From Methylomonas sp. (GTDB taxonomy: Bacteria > Pseudomonadota > Gammaproteobacteria > Methylococcales > Methylomonadaceae), in NCBI GenBank assembly GCA_002928965.1, contig PERU01000034.1, positions 1 through 37,395 of the forward strand: a stretch of 37,395 nt of DNA. The letters run 5' to 3'. The position numbers and the translations under genes are program-made. The notes below the pieces were generated by a model. It saw only the letters and a program-made list of their open reading frames with translations, had not been told where the DNA came from and did not search any database. This document shows, in pieces, positions 23,921-33,335 of this stretch (its first letter is position 1; each line of letters begins with the position of its first letter).

Positions 23921-25379
23921 AGCTGAGTTTTTGATTGTCCGCCTCAATGTCGTGAAAGCCGCCACCTAGCGCTTTAATGGTTTGCACAGCGACTTTAAAC
24001 TGCTGACCTTGCAATGCAGCCAATCGCAAGCCTTGCTCATGCGCTTCCAGGTTGGCCAGCATTAAGTCGCTGCGATCGTTGAGTCCGTTACGATTAAGAC
24101 TGACGGCAAGACCTTTAGCATCGTCGGCATCGCTAACGCTTTGGATTTGTGCGGTCATGCGGCTATCGATTTCCCGCCATCGCGTCAGGGCATCGGCTAC
24201 GTCCTGAACCGCATGTAACAGACTGGCGTTATAACGTTCCACCGCAGCATCATAAGCCGCTTCCTGATAGCTCAAATTAGCGCGCAAGCGCCCGCCTTCA
24301 AAGATCGGAAATTCGATCGAAGGCCCCACCGCATAAGCTAGACTGGAGCCCTGCAGCAACACATCGGTCAAACTAACGCTGTGCAAACCCGTGAACGCGA
24401 TCAAGTTAACGTCGGGATAGAAGGCAGTTTCCGCGACTTTGATTTCCTGCGCAGCAGCTCGGGCCTGCAAGCGTGCGGCGCTGACATCAGGCCGGTGTGC
24501 TAAAAGCCGTAACGGCAGATCGGCCGGCAATGCCAAAGGTTTTGGCAATACAGCGCTTGCGACCTCAATGCTGCGCCCCCAGTCAGGCCCCTGCCCGGCC
24601 AGCGTAGCCAACAGATTTTTATTTAACTCCACCTCGGCTCGTATGCCGGCAAGCAGTTGCTGCGCGCCATGCAGCGCCATCTTGGCTTGCAGCACCGGCG
24701 TCTCGGTGACCAAGCCGGTCGTCAAACGCACCTGATGTAGGTTAAGCAGCGCCTCCCTGTCGGCGACGATGCTTTCGGCAATCGCCTGTTTTTCGCTGGC
24801 CGTTACCAGATCGAAATAACTTGCCGCTATCGCGGTTGCCAGCAATAACTTGACATCTGCCAGTTCTGTTTCCACGGCTAACGACCTACCCACGGCCGCC
24901 TCCAATGCGGCCTGGTCACGCCCCCAAAAATCCAGGTGATAGCGTAAAATCAAGGGATTGATCAGTAATTGGCGAAAATTTTCTCCGGCCAGTTTGGCCT
25001 GAGTGCTGTTGGCTGAAAAACGCTGCGCGCTGAAGCTGATATTGGCGTCAACCGTGGGATACAGCTCTGCCGCTTGCGCATCGACCATGGCTTGCGATTG
25101 CCGCAAACGCGCGGCGGCGGCCTTGAAATTAGGATTGTCCGCCAAAGCCGTTGCTATTAATCGATTTAATGCCGGAATGTTAAAGCTTTGCCACCAGTTG
25201 GCTTGCGGCCATGCGGCATTGGTTGACGATGACCTGGCATCCGCCAGTGTCTGTGACATGGTGGGCACAGTCATCATTTCGGCCCGCCGGGTCTCATTCC
25301 CAAACCAGGCGCAACCCGATACTAAAATGAGTATGGCGACTAAAAAGGTTAGGACTCGATAGCGCAGAACTAATACCAT
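23910..25379 (-). CDS. NodT-type outer-membrane efflux lipoprotein, 489 aa
   Basis: The signal peptide ends in a lipobox (VSGC23). The two OEP repeats of the TolC superfamily follow: PALNRLIATALADNPNFKAA in the first and PLRLLAHRPDVSAARLQA in the second, with the usual FPIFEGGRLRANL barrel strand. It forms the outer-membrane trimeric channel for the EmrAB-type pump encoded beside it. The start overlaps the MFS gene stop by one base and the stop overlaps the fusion-protein gene. Confidence 0.92.
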   Translation of the reverse strand: MVLVLRYRVLTFLVAILILVSGCAWFGNETRRAEMMTVPTMSQTLADARSSSTNAAWPQANWWQSFNIPALNRLIATALADNPNFKAAAARLRQSQAMVDAQAAELYPTVDANISFSAQRFSANSTQAKLAGENFRQLLINPLILRYHLDFWGRDQAALEAAVGRSLAVETELADVKLLLATAIAASYFDLVTASEKQAIAESIVADREALLNLHQVRLTTGLVTETPVLQAKMALHGAQQLLAGIRAEVELNKNLLATLAGQGPDWGRSIEVASAVLPKPLALPADLPLRLLAHRPDVSAARLQARAAAQEIKVAETAFYPDVNLIAFTGLHSVSLTDVLLQGSSLAYAVGPSIEFPIFEGGRLRANLSYQEAAYDAAVERYNASLLHAVQDVADALTRWREIDSRMTAQIQSVSDADDAKGLAVSLNRNGLNDRSDLMLANLEAHEQGLRLAALQGQQFKVAVQTIKALGGGFHDIEADNQKLSYAN

Positions 25380-26959
25380 TACAGTTCCTCCACCAGCATT
25401 TCCTGCCTTTCCCTACGCTGTTCTTGTTTCAGTGTGCGTTGTGCAGACAGCTTGGTGGGGTTAGCAAACCAAACCAGAATCGCTAACCCGACAAACAAAC
25501 AGCTGGCCAGCCAAAATGCATCATTCATGGCGTGAATCACCGCGTCTCGGCCGGCCAGTTTGGCCAATTTAGCGACGGCGGTCGATTCGTTAAAGCCCGC
25601 AGAAACCAGGGTATCCACTGATTGTTCAAATCTTGAGTCAAAAACCGTATGCGACTCGGCAAATCGGGTCATATGCACCGGCGCACGCTGATAAATGACA
25701 ATGCCTTGCAGGGTAATGCCCATGGCGCCGGCGGCAATACGCAGTAGACTGGCCAACTCCACCGCGCGCCAGGTTCGCTCCGGTGGCAGGCCATGCAATA
25801 ACAAGGCGGTCACAGGTACAAAGAAACTGCCCAGACAAGCGCCTTCCAGCACTTTGGGCCAAAATAGTTGCGCAAAAGCATCATGACCATCGAAATGGCT
25901 CAGCCAAAAATAGATGGCGGCAAAACCCAGGCAATTAAGCGAAACCAAGTAACGGGCATCGAAGTATTTGATAACTTCATGAAACACGCTGGCGACCGGC
26001 TTGGCAAAAATCGCCATTGGTAAGAACACTAACCCCGCCAACAACGACGAATAGCCCATTGCCAATTGCAACTGCACAATCAACATGGATAACAAGCCCT
26101 GAAACATCAGAAACCCCAGGAACAAAATGATCACGCCAATGGTGAAATTTCGTTGAGCAAATAAGCAGATGTCTAGAAAGGGTCGACGCTGGCTGAATTC
26201 CCAGATCACCCAATAGATCAGCGTCAGCACCACGAAAATAATCAGACCGACGATATACAAGGAGTTAGTCCAATCCCAGTCGTTGCCTTGATTGAGCACC
26301 GTTTGTATGCCGAAAAATACTAGCGAAATCAGCACGAAACCCACAACATCAAACCGATGCCGGATACGGGTAATGCCTCGTAGACAAAGCAGATAACCAA
26401 CAATGCCGCCAATGGCGAGAGCCAGCGGAATATTTAGCCAAAATAACCAGCGCCAACCCAGCGTATCGGCTATCCAGCCGCCTATAGGTTGGGCGAAGGT
26501 GAACGGCGTCAGGGTAAATACGCTCCACACCCCGATGCCGATGGATTTTTGCTGCTCCGGATATTCTTTGATCAGCAAGGATTGCCCCAAAGGCAAGGTT
26601 AAGCCGCCGGCAAACCCCAACACGATGCGCCCGGCCAAGTAAGCGTAAAACGAGGTAACCGTTGCACAAATAACCGAGGCCAGCGCAAACACAAAAAATG
26701 CAGCCACAAACGGACGATATTCACCTAGCCGCCGCGACAACCAACCGCCCACCGGAAAAGCCAATGCCAGCCCGATCATGTAATCCGTCTGGGTCCAGGT
26801 GGCGAAGCTGGGCGGAATTCCGAGACCGGCCGCGACGCGCGGCAGCATGGCGATATAGGCGCCGGCATTAAATATCACCAGTACATGGCTCAAACCCAAA
26901 CAGAGATTGAACAGCATAAAGCGCCATCCTTGCAGCTTTTGTTCTTCGTTGGTGGCCAT
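25379..26959 (-). CDS. EmrB-type MFS multidrug exporter (DHA2, 14 TM), 526 aa
   Basis: The protein has the DHA2 layout of 14 membrane helices, with the loop 2-3 motif PVGGWLSRRLGEYRP, the TM4 arginine in AGRIVLGFAGG and the antiporter motif-C-like region near GVWSVFTLTPFTFAQPIGGWI. It exports drugs or other amphiphiles by proton exchange. Two starts are possible, ATG 26959 (used) and GTG 26974; neither has a clear ribosome site. It follows the lipoprotein gene by about 40 bp in one operon. Confidence 0.92.
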   Translation of the reverse strand: MATNEEQKLQGWRFMLFNLCLGLSHVLVIFNAGAYIAMLPRVAAGLGIPPSFATWTQTDYMIGLALAFPVGGWLSRRLGEYRPFVAAFFVFALASVICATVTSFYAYLAGRIVLGFAGGLTLPLGQSLLIKEYPEQQKSIGIGVWSVFTLTPFTFAQPIGGWIADTLGWRWLFWLNIPLALAIGGIVGYLLCLRGITRIRHRFDVVGFVLISLVFFGIQTVLNQGNDWDWTNSLYIVGLIIFVVLTLIYWVIWEFSQRRPFLDICLFAQRNFTIGVIILFLGFLMFQGLLSMLIVQLQLAMGYSSLLAGLVFLPMAIFAKPVASVFHEVIKYFDARYLVSLNCLGFAAIYFWLSHFDGHDAFAQLFWPKVLEGACLGSFFVPVTALLLHGLPPERTWRAVELASLLRIAAGAMGITLQGIVIYQRAPVHMTRFAESHTVFDSRFEQSVDTLVSAGFNESTAVAKLAKLAGRDAVIHAMNDAFWLASCLFVGLAILVWFANPTKLSAQRTLKQEQRRERQEMLVEEL

Positions 26960-26999
26960 AGTCAAAGCACTCACACGGTGGTGTTATTAAGCCGGCTTA

Positions 27000-27866
27000 T
27001 CAAAGCTGCCAGCCAAACTCGTGCAAACCTTGTTTTAACAGCTGCGAACTCATCTGCGCTAAGCGCTTTTTAAATGCCTCGCTGTCCCGATTAAGCGTGG
27101 TTTCTCCCACATTCTCGGTGGTAAACGCTTTTACCCGCGTGCGGGCAATCACCTGTCCGGTGTGTGGATCGACCAACTTCATCAGCACTTGCAGCGACAT
27201 CTGTCCGGCAAAAATCCGATAGCTGTCCAATCCCAGCTGCAGTACCGCATCAATGCCGGCATACGATTGATAATTGGCAGTAGCCGTATTTTGTTCATAC
27301 CACGCCAAAGTCGCATCATGCCAATGGCTTAACTGAGCATTTCGGTCTGCATCGTCCATGGGTAGATAAAAATATTCGTCACTCAAGCTTGCCTTAATGT
27401 TGTGCTCGGTCAATTGAGTTAAGGCTTGTTGGGCCAGTATCAAAGAGGGTGTCCAGGTTTGCGACGCCCCGGGGCCGTTTGCCAGAGTCGGCCGTACCGG
27501 CTTATCTTGAATGGATACTGCGTCGGCATCGTCGCTTTGAATGACCAAGCCGGCAACCATGACGTCTCCCGATGTCTTATAGAGTTTTTGTTCCACCGGA
27601 AAATCGATGGCCATGTTGCGATAATGTGCATAGGCCGGGATGCGGTTCGCGATCGGGTCAGGGCTGATTTCCAGCGGAGGCGACTCAAGCGGAACGATCA
27701 GGATGGTATGGAGCTTACCGATCTCGGAAATAGGCGGTTTAATAGCGGGCGCCCAGCAGCCGTTGACCAAAAAGGCCGACGCCAAAATAAAGCTAAGGTT
27801 GATTAAGCGGGCGTTGAATGAACTCCCGCCGTTTGCTTGAACACGTCTATCGGATGATGTTTGCAT
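27000..27866 (-). CDS. Lipoprotein of the efflux operon, 288 aa
   Basis: ATG 27866 has AGGAG nine bases upstream. A signal segment ends in a lipobox (LVNGC37). The mature part contains LHTILIVPLESPPLEISPDP, a pattern seen in envelope proteins that begin with a conserved strand before a GNA1162-like fold, and later VDPHTGQVIARTRVKAF. I do not recognise a named family with confidence. As first gene of the operon it may be an accessory subunit or envelope anchor for the EmrAB-type pump. Confidence 0.75.
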   Translation of the reverse strand: MQTSSDRRVQANGGSSFNARLINLSFILASAFLVNGCWAPAIKPPISEIGKLHTILIVPLESPPLEISPDPIANRIPAYAHYRNMAIDFPVEQKLYKTSGDVMVAGLVIQSDDADAVSIQDKPVRPTLANGPGASQTWTPSLILAQQALTQLTEHNIKASLSDEYFYLPMDDADRNAQLSHWHDATLAWYEQNTATANYQSYAGIDAVLQLGLDSYRIFAGQMSLQVLMKLVDPHTGQVIARTRVKAFTTENVGETTLNRDSEAFKKRLAQMSSQLLKQGLHEFGWQL

Positions 27867-27962
27867 ACGTATGGACTCCTGCAAAAAGTTGTACATCGCA
27901 GCGATACAAATTCGCGATTGCGGTGAAGGCAACTATAGGAATTCAATTGATATAAGACAAAC

Positions 27963-27993
27963 GATTTATATTGGACTTTAATATCGATAAATC
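27963..27993. promoter_or_regulatory. Candidate LysR operator dyad
   Basis: GATTTAT and ATAAATC face each other with 17 bases between, in the divergent region between the efflux operon and the LysR gene, 14 bp from the latter's start. The position fits autoregulation; the exact LysR contacts are unknown. Confidence 0.4.
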
Positions 27994-28007
27994 CGATACT
28001 AAGCCGT

Positions 28008-28868
28008 ATGGACATTGATCAGATCAAGACTTTTTTAAGTGTCGCCGCCAACGGCAGCTTTCTGGAAGCCGCCAGTAGACTGTATGTCACGCAATCGACA
28101 GTCAGTACCCGCATACAGCGCCTGGAAGCATACATGGGCGTCAGCTTGTTCGTGCGCAATCGCTCCGGCGCCACCTTGACGCTGCCGGGGCGGCGCTTTT
28201 TACGTCACGCCAAAACGCTGCTGATAACGTTGGAACAAGCACGCCACGACATTGGCTTACCCAGCCGCTATCGTGCCAGCATTACGCTCGGTGCGCGCAT
28301 CGCCTTATGGGAAACCTTGTTACCGGAATGGATAGGCATCTTACGCAGCCAAGTAGCAGATGTTTCAATACGCAGCGAAATCGGTTTTGAAGAAGATTTA
28401 ATGCGTGGCGTAATCGAAGGTTCGATGGATATAGGCATGATGTATACGCCACAACACAACCCCGGACTGAAGGTCGAACATTTATTTGATGAAACTTTGG
28501 TGTTGTTGACCTCCGACCCGGAAAAACCCTGGCCTAACGACGATTACATCTACGTTGATTGGGGGCCGGGGTTTTACGCCCAACACAGCAATGCTTATCC
28601 CAACCTGGAACGTCCGCCCCAGGTCGTTAACATCGGCTGGCTAGCTGTGCAATTAGTCATCAGCAACGGCGGTTCCTGCTTTTTGCCTATTCGCATCGCC
28701 GCACCGCTGATCAAAGAACACAAACTATTTCATGTACCCAACAGCCTGCAATTCAAATTACCGGCCTATATGATATCGCCACTTGATAGCGATTCGATTA
28801 TATTACAACAAATACTGGATAATTTAAGGTCGTTAGCAGCGATTGAACGTCAAAAAAACTATTGCTGA
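28008..28868 (+). CDS. LysR-family regulator, 286 aa
   Basis: The N-terminal winged helix (FLSVAANGSFLEAASRLYVTQ, STVSTRIQRLEAYMGVSLFV) is typical of LysR regulators and the rest is a periplasmic-binding-like effector domain. It is divergent from the lipoprotein-EmrAB-type operon with 141 bp between starts, so it most likely controls that operon in response to an exported compound. The ligand cannot be told from sequence. Confidence 0.92.
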   Translation: MDIDQIKTFLSVAANGSFLEAASRLYVTQSTVSTRIQRLEAYMGVSLFVRNRSGATLTLPGRRFLRHAKTLLITLEQARHDIGLPSRYRASITLGARIALWETLLPEWIGILRSQVADVSIRSEIGFEEDLMRGVIEGSMDIGMMYTPQHNPGLKVEHLFDETLVLLTSDPEKPWPNDDYIYVDWGPGFYAQHSNAYPNLERPPQVVNIGWLAVQLVISNGGSCFLPIRIAAPLIKEHKLFHVPNSLQFKLPAYMISPLDSDSIILQQILDNLRSLAAIERQKNYC

Positions 28869-29229
28869 CATCCTACATAATGGGTCGCTATGAATTATCA
28901 GAAAATTCATGGGGATATTAACACCATTAGCTGGTGGTGTACTTGCAAAATGCCGCATGATGTAGCGCCGTTCCTAGAAAACCACTTGATGCAGCGTTCT
29001 CAGGGTAAAAACAGATAATTTTGCAAGTTCCTCATAATTTTTTCTGATTATTAAGATGCATAAGCAAAATCACAGAAAACGTCGTTCCGGCAGGGATTGT
29101 CGGAGCCGAAGACCGCGAAGCGAATCCGGGCTGCATGGATAGCTCGAAGCTTACCCTTCATGGCACTGGATGCCCGCATCCCCGCGAGCATGACAAACTT
29201 TTACGTTTGGCTGAATCATCTTTCTAATC
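28869..29229. other. Intergenic region, left flank of the transposon
   Basis: About 360 bp with no supported gene. The part 29079-29192 (GTCGTTCCGGCAGGGATT at the left, CCCGCGAGCATGAC at the right) resembles a worn intergenic palindrome of the GTCATTCCCGC kind common in proteobacteria. The last five bases before the inverted repeat are TAATC, the candidate target duplication. Confidence 0.5.
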
Positions 29230-29267
29230 GGGGTAGCCACAGAATTCGGAAAAAATAGTACGCTAAG
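29230..29267 (+). mobile_element. Left terminal inverted repeat of a Tn21/Tn501-type Tn3-family transposon
   Basis: The 38 bases begin GGGG, contain CAGAATTCGGAAAAAAT and end GTACGCTAAG. This agrees with the Tn501 terminal repeat as I remember it, apart from a few bases after GGGG and one near the end. It marks the left boundary of the element whose tnpR and tnpA lie at the right side of the window; the right repeat is outside. Confidence 0.88.
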
Positions 29268-29602
29268 CCTTTATGGTAAGAGTTTAAGAGCTGTAATGAC
29301 AATCAGTTCGCAAAGCGGATAAGATCGTATGTTAGCGTCTAATCTAAGATCTATAGCTGCGGCTTACTTTTCCTCAATTTACGTCAAATTTCCACTGATT
29401 CGGTTATCGTGGCATGCCCTTATTCAGGGGGTGATGCGCAATGGAACGGAAAACTAAGTTAGCGACCAGTTTAATGGTCTTAGCTCTCACTTCGCGACCG
29501 ATTCCGGTGTCCAAAATGCGTATGCTTAGATCAATTGAGCCGTCGAAATTATCGTAACTTACCGCGAGTGAATTTCCGCTTGCATAATTTGTTGCTCACG
29601 AT
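29268..29602. other. Non-coding leader inside the transposon
   Basis: About 335 bp between the left inverted repeat and the regulator's operator. No gene is supported; only short overlapping frames are seen. Confidence 0.5.
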
Positions 29603-29626
29603 AAGATAGTAATCGATTACTATCTT
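29603..29626. promoter_or_regulatory. Perfect palindromic TetR operator
   Basis: A 24-bp perfect palindrome centred between 29614 and 29615 includes GATAGTAATCGATTACTATC. It lies 13 bp before the GTG start of the TetR gene, so the protein very likely binds it and represses the whole cargo operon, itself included. Confidence 0.75.
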
Positions 29627-29639
29627 TTTGAGAGCAACC

Positions 29640-30248
29640 GTGAATACTTATGTGAAACATCTTCCTGCGGATGAACGACGGGCCGTAACAGTCGAGGCGG
29701 TGGTTGAATTGGCGGGTTCGCAAAACCCCAGCGAAATCACAACTGCGGCTATCGCTAAACATATGAACCTGACCCAGGGCGCGTTGTTTCGTCATTTTCC
29801 GACCAAGGACGCCATTTGGCAGGCAGTCATGGAATGGGTGGCGGAACGCCTCCTGGCCCGGATTGATTGTGCCGCACAAGGTATTGAATCGCCTCTAGCC
29901 GCGATGCAGGCGATATTCATGAGCCACGTCGAGTTCGTGGCCGAGCATCCAGGGGTTCCTCGAATGATGTTTGGAGAATTGCAACGTGCCGAGCAAACGG
30001 CGCCCAAGCGCATAGTGCAAACCCTGATCCAGCGTTATGGAGAACGCCTGCACCGACTGATTCAGGAAGGCAAGGCCTGCGGCGAGCTGTCCGCCGCACT
30101 CGATACCGAAGCCGCGGCCACCCTGTTCATCGGCACCATTCAAGGCCTGGTTATGCAATCGCTGCTGGCCGGAAATGTGGAGCGTATCCGCCACGATGCG
30201 CCACGCGTCTTTGCAATTTATCAGCGTGGCATCCGGAGTGCGCAATGA
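29640..30248 (+). CDS. TetR-family repressor of the cargo operon, 202 aa
   Basis: GTG 29640 was chosen: GAGAG stands six bases before it, while the upstream TTG lies against the operator palindrome. The N-terminal helix-turn-helix reads ITTAAIAKHMNLTQGALFRHFPTKDAIW, a canonical TetR motif; the C-terminal ligand domain is variable. The stop overlaps the adaptor gene by 4 bp, so the regulator is the first gene of its own operon. Confidence 0.92.
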   Translation: MNTYVKHLPADERRAVTVEAVVELAGSQNPSEITTAAIAKHMNLTQGALFRHFPTKDAIWQAVMEWVAERLLARIDCAAQGIESPLAAMQAIFMSHVEFVAEHPGVPRMMFGELQRAEQTAPKRIVQTLIQRYGERLHRLIQEGKACGELSAALDTEAAATLFIGTIQGLVMQSLLAGNVERIRHDAPRVFAIYQRGIRSAQ

Positions 30249-31396
30249 ATCGCATGCCTGTACAAAAACGAACCTTGGCGCTTCTGGCAGTTATTGTGCC
30301 GTTGCTTGTGCTTTTCGTCTACGTCGCCTTACGATCCGGTCCGCTGGCACCGGTAACCGTGACGGTCGCGGAGGTAAAGTCAATGTCAATTACCCCGGCG
30401 CTATTCGGTATCGGCACGGTCGAGGCGCGCTATACCTACAAAATGGGTCCCACGGTTGCCGGTCGCGTGCAACGTCTGGAGGTGCATGTGGGCGATCGGG
30501 TCAAGGGCGGTCAAGTGTTGGGCGAGATGGATCCGGTCGATCTCGATGATCGTGTGCGCTCACAGGAATCGGCATTCAAGCATGCCGAAACGGCATTGCG
30601 CGAAGCGAAGGTTCGGCAAGCGTATGCGAAGACCCAGTTGCATCGATATGAACAATTGTTTGCGGTACGCTCGACCAGTGAAGAAATAGTCGCCACCAAG
30701 CGACAGGAATTGCAGATCGCGGATGCTGTACTTACTGCTGCCCGTGAAGATGTCGCTCGTGCCCGGTCTGACCGGGAGGCATTGGTTACGCAGCGGGGCA
30801 ACCTGCGTCTGATCGCGCCGGTTGACGGCTTAGTCAGCTCCCGCGATGCCGATCCCGGCACAACTGTCGTTGCTGGTCAAGCTGTGGTGGAAGTGATCGA
30901 CCCCAAAAGTTTATGGCTGAACGTACGCTTCGACCAGATCAGTGCTGCAGGGCTTGCCGCCGGACTGCCGACCCACATTGTGTTGCGTTCGCGCAGTGGC
31001 CATGTGTTGGCCGGCCATTTACTGCGGGTGGAACCCAAGGCTGACGCCGTGACCGAAGAAATGCTTGCCAAAGTGAGTTTCGATCTGCCCCCCGATCCAT
31101 TGCCGCCGCTGGGTGAACTGGCGGAAGTCACGGTCGACTTACCGGCGCTACCTGCCGCCCCGGTGATTCCCAATGCCGCCATCCATCGTGAGAATGGTCA
31201 AGTGGGCGTCTGGCAAGCTATGGGCGGCGACCTGCACTTTACTCCAGTTAAACTAGGCGTTGCTGATCTCGATGGCCAAGTGCAAATTCGCGATGGACTC
31301 AAGAACAGCGACCAGGTAGTGGTTTACAGCGAAAAGGTGCTGACCGCACACAGCCGAATTCATGTGGTTGAACACATTCCCGGTGCAGCACGATGA
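30245..31396 (+). CDS. HlyD-type periplasmic adaptor, 383 aa
   Basis: An N-terminal membrane helix (about 10-30) precedes a lipoyl half (GPTVAGRVQRLEVHVGDRVKG), a coiled-coil hairpin (about 95-180) and the second lipoyl half (LIAPVDGLVSSRDADPGTTV), then beta-barrel and membrane-proximal parts. It is the adaptor between the ABC permease pair downstream and the NodT channel. It overlaps both neighbours by 4 bp. Confidence 0.92.
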   Translation: MNRMPVQKRTLALLAVIVPLLVLFVYVALRSGPLAPVTVTVAEVKSMSITPALFGIGTVEARYTYKMGPTVAGRVQRLEVHVGDRVKGGQVLGEMDPVDLDDRVRSQESAFKHAETALREAKVRQAYAKTQLHRYEQLFAVRSTSEEIVATKRQELQIADAVLTAAREDVARARSDREALVTQRGNLRLIAPVDGLVSSRDADPGTTVVAGQAVVEVIDPKSLWLNVRFDQISAAGLAAGLPTHIVLRSRSGHVLAGHLLRVEPKADAVTEEMLAKVSFDLPPDPLPPLGELAEVTVDLPALPAAPVIPNAAIHRENGQVGVWQAMGGDLHFTPVKLGVADLDGQVQIRDGLKNSDQVVVYSEKVLTAHSRIHVVEHIPGAAR

Positions 31397-32595
31397 TCAG
31401 CTTGGCGGGCCGCGACATTCTCCATTCCTGGGGTAAGTTCGTGTTCACCGGTGTCGGATTGGGATTGTTGATCGGTGTGACGCTGAGTATGGCCGGCATT
31501 TATCGGGGCATGGTCGACGATGCAAAGGTGATGCTGGACAACACCGGCGCGGATCTGTGGGTAGTGCAGCAGGGCACTCAGGGACCTTATGCCGAATCGT
31601 CCAGTCTGTACGACGATCTTTATCGCAGCCTGCTGGCTATGCCGGGCGTAGAATACGCAGCCAATGTCACCTATCTGATTATGCAGGTAGGTCACGGCGA
31701 GCAGGATGTTAGCACCATGGTGGTTGGTGTCACGGCCGGCAAGCCGGGTACGCCGGGACAACCCCGGAATCTCGTCGCCGGACGACATATCACTCGCAGC
31801 CACTATGAAGCTGTTGCCGATATTACCAGCGGATTTCAGCTCGGTGAGCGCATCCGAATCCGTCGCAATCTTTACACGGTCGTCGGATTATCCAAGCGCA
31901 CAGTATCTTATAACGGTGACCCGATGGTTTTCATCCCGATCAAAGACGCTCAAGAAGCGCAATTTTTGAAAGACAACGATTCCCTGGTCCAGCAGCGCCG
32001 CCGCAATGCCGAGAATCCGGCCTTCAATCGCGCAGGCATTCCCGATCTGCTGGCTGTGGTGAATGCATCGCAAAGCGCCAACACCTATGTTAATGCGGTC
32101 CTTGTCAAGCTCAAACCTGGCACGCTCCCTGAGGACGCAGCCGAGCCGATCCGCCGCTGGAAGCGTCTGCAGGTTTATACCCGTACCCAGATGGAATCGA
32201 TTTTGATGGATAAGGTCATCGCTAAATCAGCCAGGCAAATCGCCTTGTTTTTGGTGATTCTTAGCATCGTCAGCGCAGCCATTGTCGCCTTCATCATCTA
32301 TACCTTGACCTTGGGGAAAATCCGGGAAATCGCGGTTCTTAAACTGATCGGCACCAAGAACCGCACCATTGCCGGCATGATCATGCAGCAGTCGCTTGCT
32401 CTTGGCGTTATCGGTTTTGTGGTGGGGAAAATCACCGCTACCTTTTGGGTGCCGATCTTCCCCAAGTATGTGCTGCTGGAGCCACTCGACTCCGTCGCGG
32501 GTTTTTTCGCTGTGCTAACAATCTGTGCACTGGCCAGCCTTGTCGCTATTCGTATGGCGCTCAAGGTCGATCCGGCCGAAGCCATAGGAGGCTAA
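31393..32595 (+). CDS. FtsX/MacB-type ABC permease (DevC-like), 400 aa
   Basis: One membrane helix near the start (about 14-36) is followed by a large periplasmic domain (about 40-270), then three helices at the C-terminal end (about 277-302, 323-345 and 365-385) with the FtsX-type GKIREIAVLKLIGTKNRTI motif. The four-helix layout is that of MacB/DevC exporters, which do not carry substrate across the inner membrane but drive periplasmic efflux through the adaptor and outer-membrane channel. Its ATPase is encoded one base downstream. Confidence 0.9.
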   Translation: MISLAGRDILHSWGKFVFTGVGLGLLIGVTLSMAGIYRGMVDDAKVMLDNTGADLWVVQQGTQGPYAESSSLYDDLYRSLLAMPGVEYAANVTYLIMQVGHGEQDVSTMVVGVTAGKPGTPGQPRNLVAGRHITRSHYEAVADITSGFQLGERIRIRRNLYTVVGLSKRTVSYNGDPMVFIPIKDAQEAQFLKDNDSLVQQRRRNAENPAFNRAGIPDLLAVVNASQSANTYVNAVLVKLKPGTLPEDAAEPIRRWKRLQVYTRTQMESILMDKVIAKSARQIALFLVILSIVSAAIVAFIIYTLTLGKIREIAVLKLIGTKNRTIAGMIMQQSLALGVIGFVVGKITATFWVPIFPKYVLLEPLDSVAGFFAVLTICALASLVAIRMALKVDPAEAIGG

Positions 32596-32596
32596 G

Positions 32597-33307
32597 GTGA
32601 GCGGCAAAGGCATTCATATTGAAGGTTTAAAGAAACGCTATGGTGAGGGTGATACCGCTGTCCATGCCTTGAAGGGCGTGAACATGCAGGTTGCTCCGGG
32701 TGAGGTGGTAGGGCTTATCGGGCCGTCCGGTTCCGGCAAGAGCACCTTGCTCAAGTGTCTGGGGGCGGTGATCGATCCGACTGCTGGCCGCATGGTTCTG
32801 GGTGATGAGGTGATCTTTGACAACGGCTGGAAAGTACGTGACTTGGGCGCCTTGCGTCGGGACAAGATCGGCTTCGTATTCCAGGCGCCCTACCTGATTC
32901 CGTTTCTCGATGTGACCGACAACGTTGCACTGCTGCCGATGTTGGCAGGCATTCCCAATGGCGAAGCGCGTGCGAAAGCACTGGAGCTCCTCACCGCGCT
33001 GGATGTACAACACCGCGCCCGCGCCATGCCGTCGCAGCTTTCCGGCGGCGAACAGCAGCGCGTGGCTATCGCCCGTGGGCTGGTCAATCGCCCGCCTGTT
33101 ATTCTTGCCGACGAGCCTACCGCGCCGCTTGACAGTGAGCGGGCCATGGCCGTTATCCGCATCCTCAACGATATGGCACGCCAGTTCGAGACCGCCATCA
33201 TCGTTGTCACCCACGATGAAAAAATTATTCCCACCTTCAAACGCATCTACCATATCCGCGACGGCGTGACCCATGAGGAAGCTGGCGAAGGAAGGGGGTT
33301 CGAGTGA
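32597..33307 (+). CDS. ABC exporter ATPase (LolD/MacB/DevA type), 236 aa
   Basis: GTG 32597 follows GGAGG by five bases. The Walker A (GPSGSGKST), Q-loop (FVFQAPYL), signature (LSGGEQQR), Walker B (VILADEPT) and H-loop (VTHDE) are all intact. One oddity is APLD in the D-loop where most relatives have GALD or ANLD. It powers the FtsX-type permease encoded directly upstream. Confidence 0.95.
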   Translation: MSGKGIHIEGLKKRYGEGDTAVHALKGVNMQVAPGEVVGLIGPSGSGKSTLLKCLGAVIDPTAGRMVLGDEVIFDNGWKVRDLGALRRDKIGFVFQAPYLIPFLDVTDNVALLPMLAGIPNGEARAKALELLTALDVQHRARAMPSQLSGGEQQRVAIARGLVNRPPVILADEPTAPLDSERAMAVIRILNDMARQFETAIIVVTHDEKIIPTFKRIYHIRDGVTHEEAGEGRGFE

Positions 33308-33335
33308 GCAAACTATTAAATTTAAGGCGCATTTT

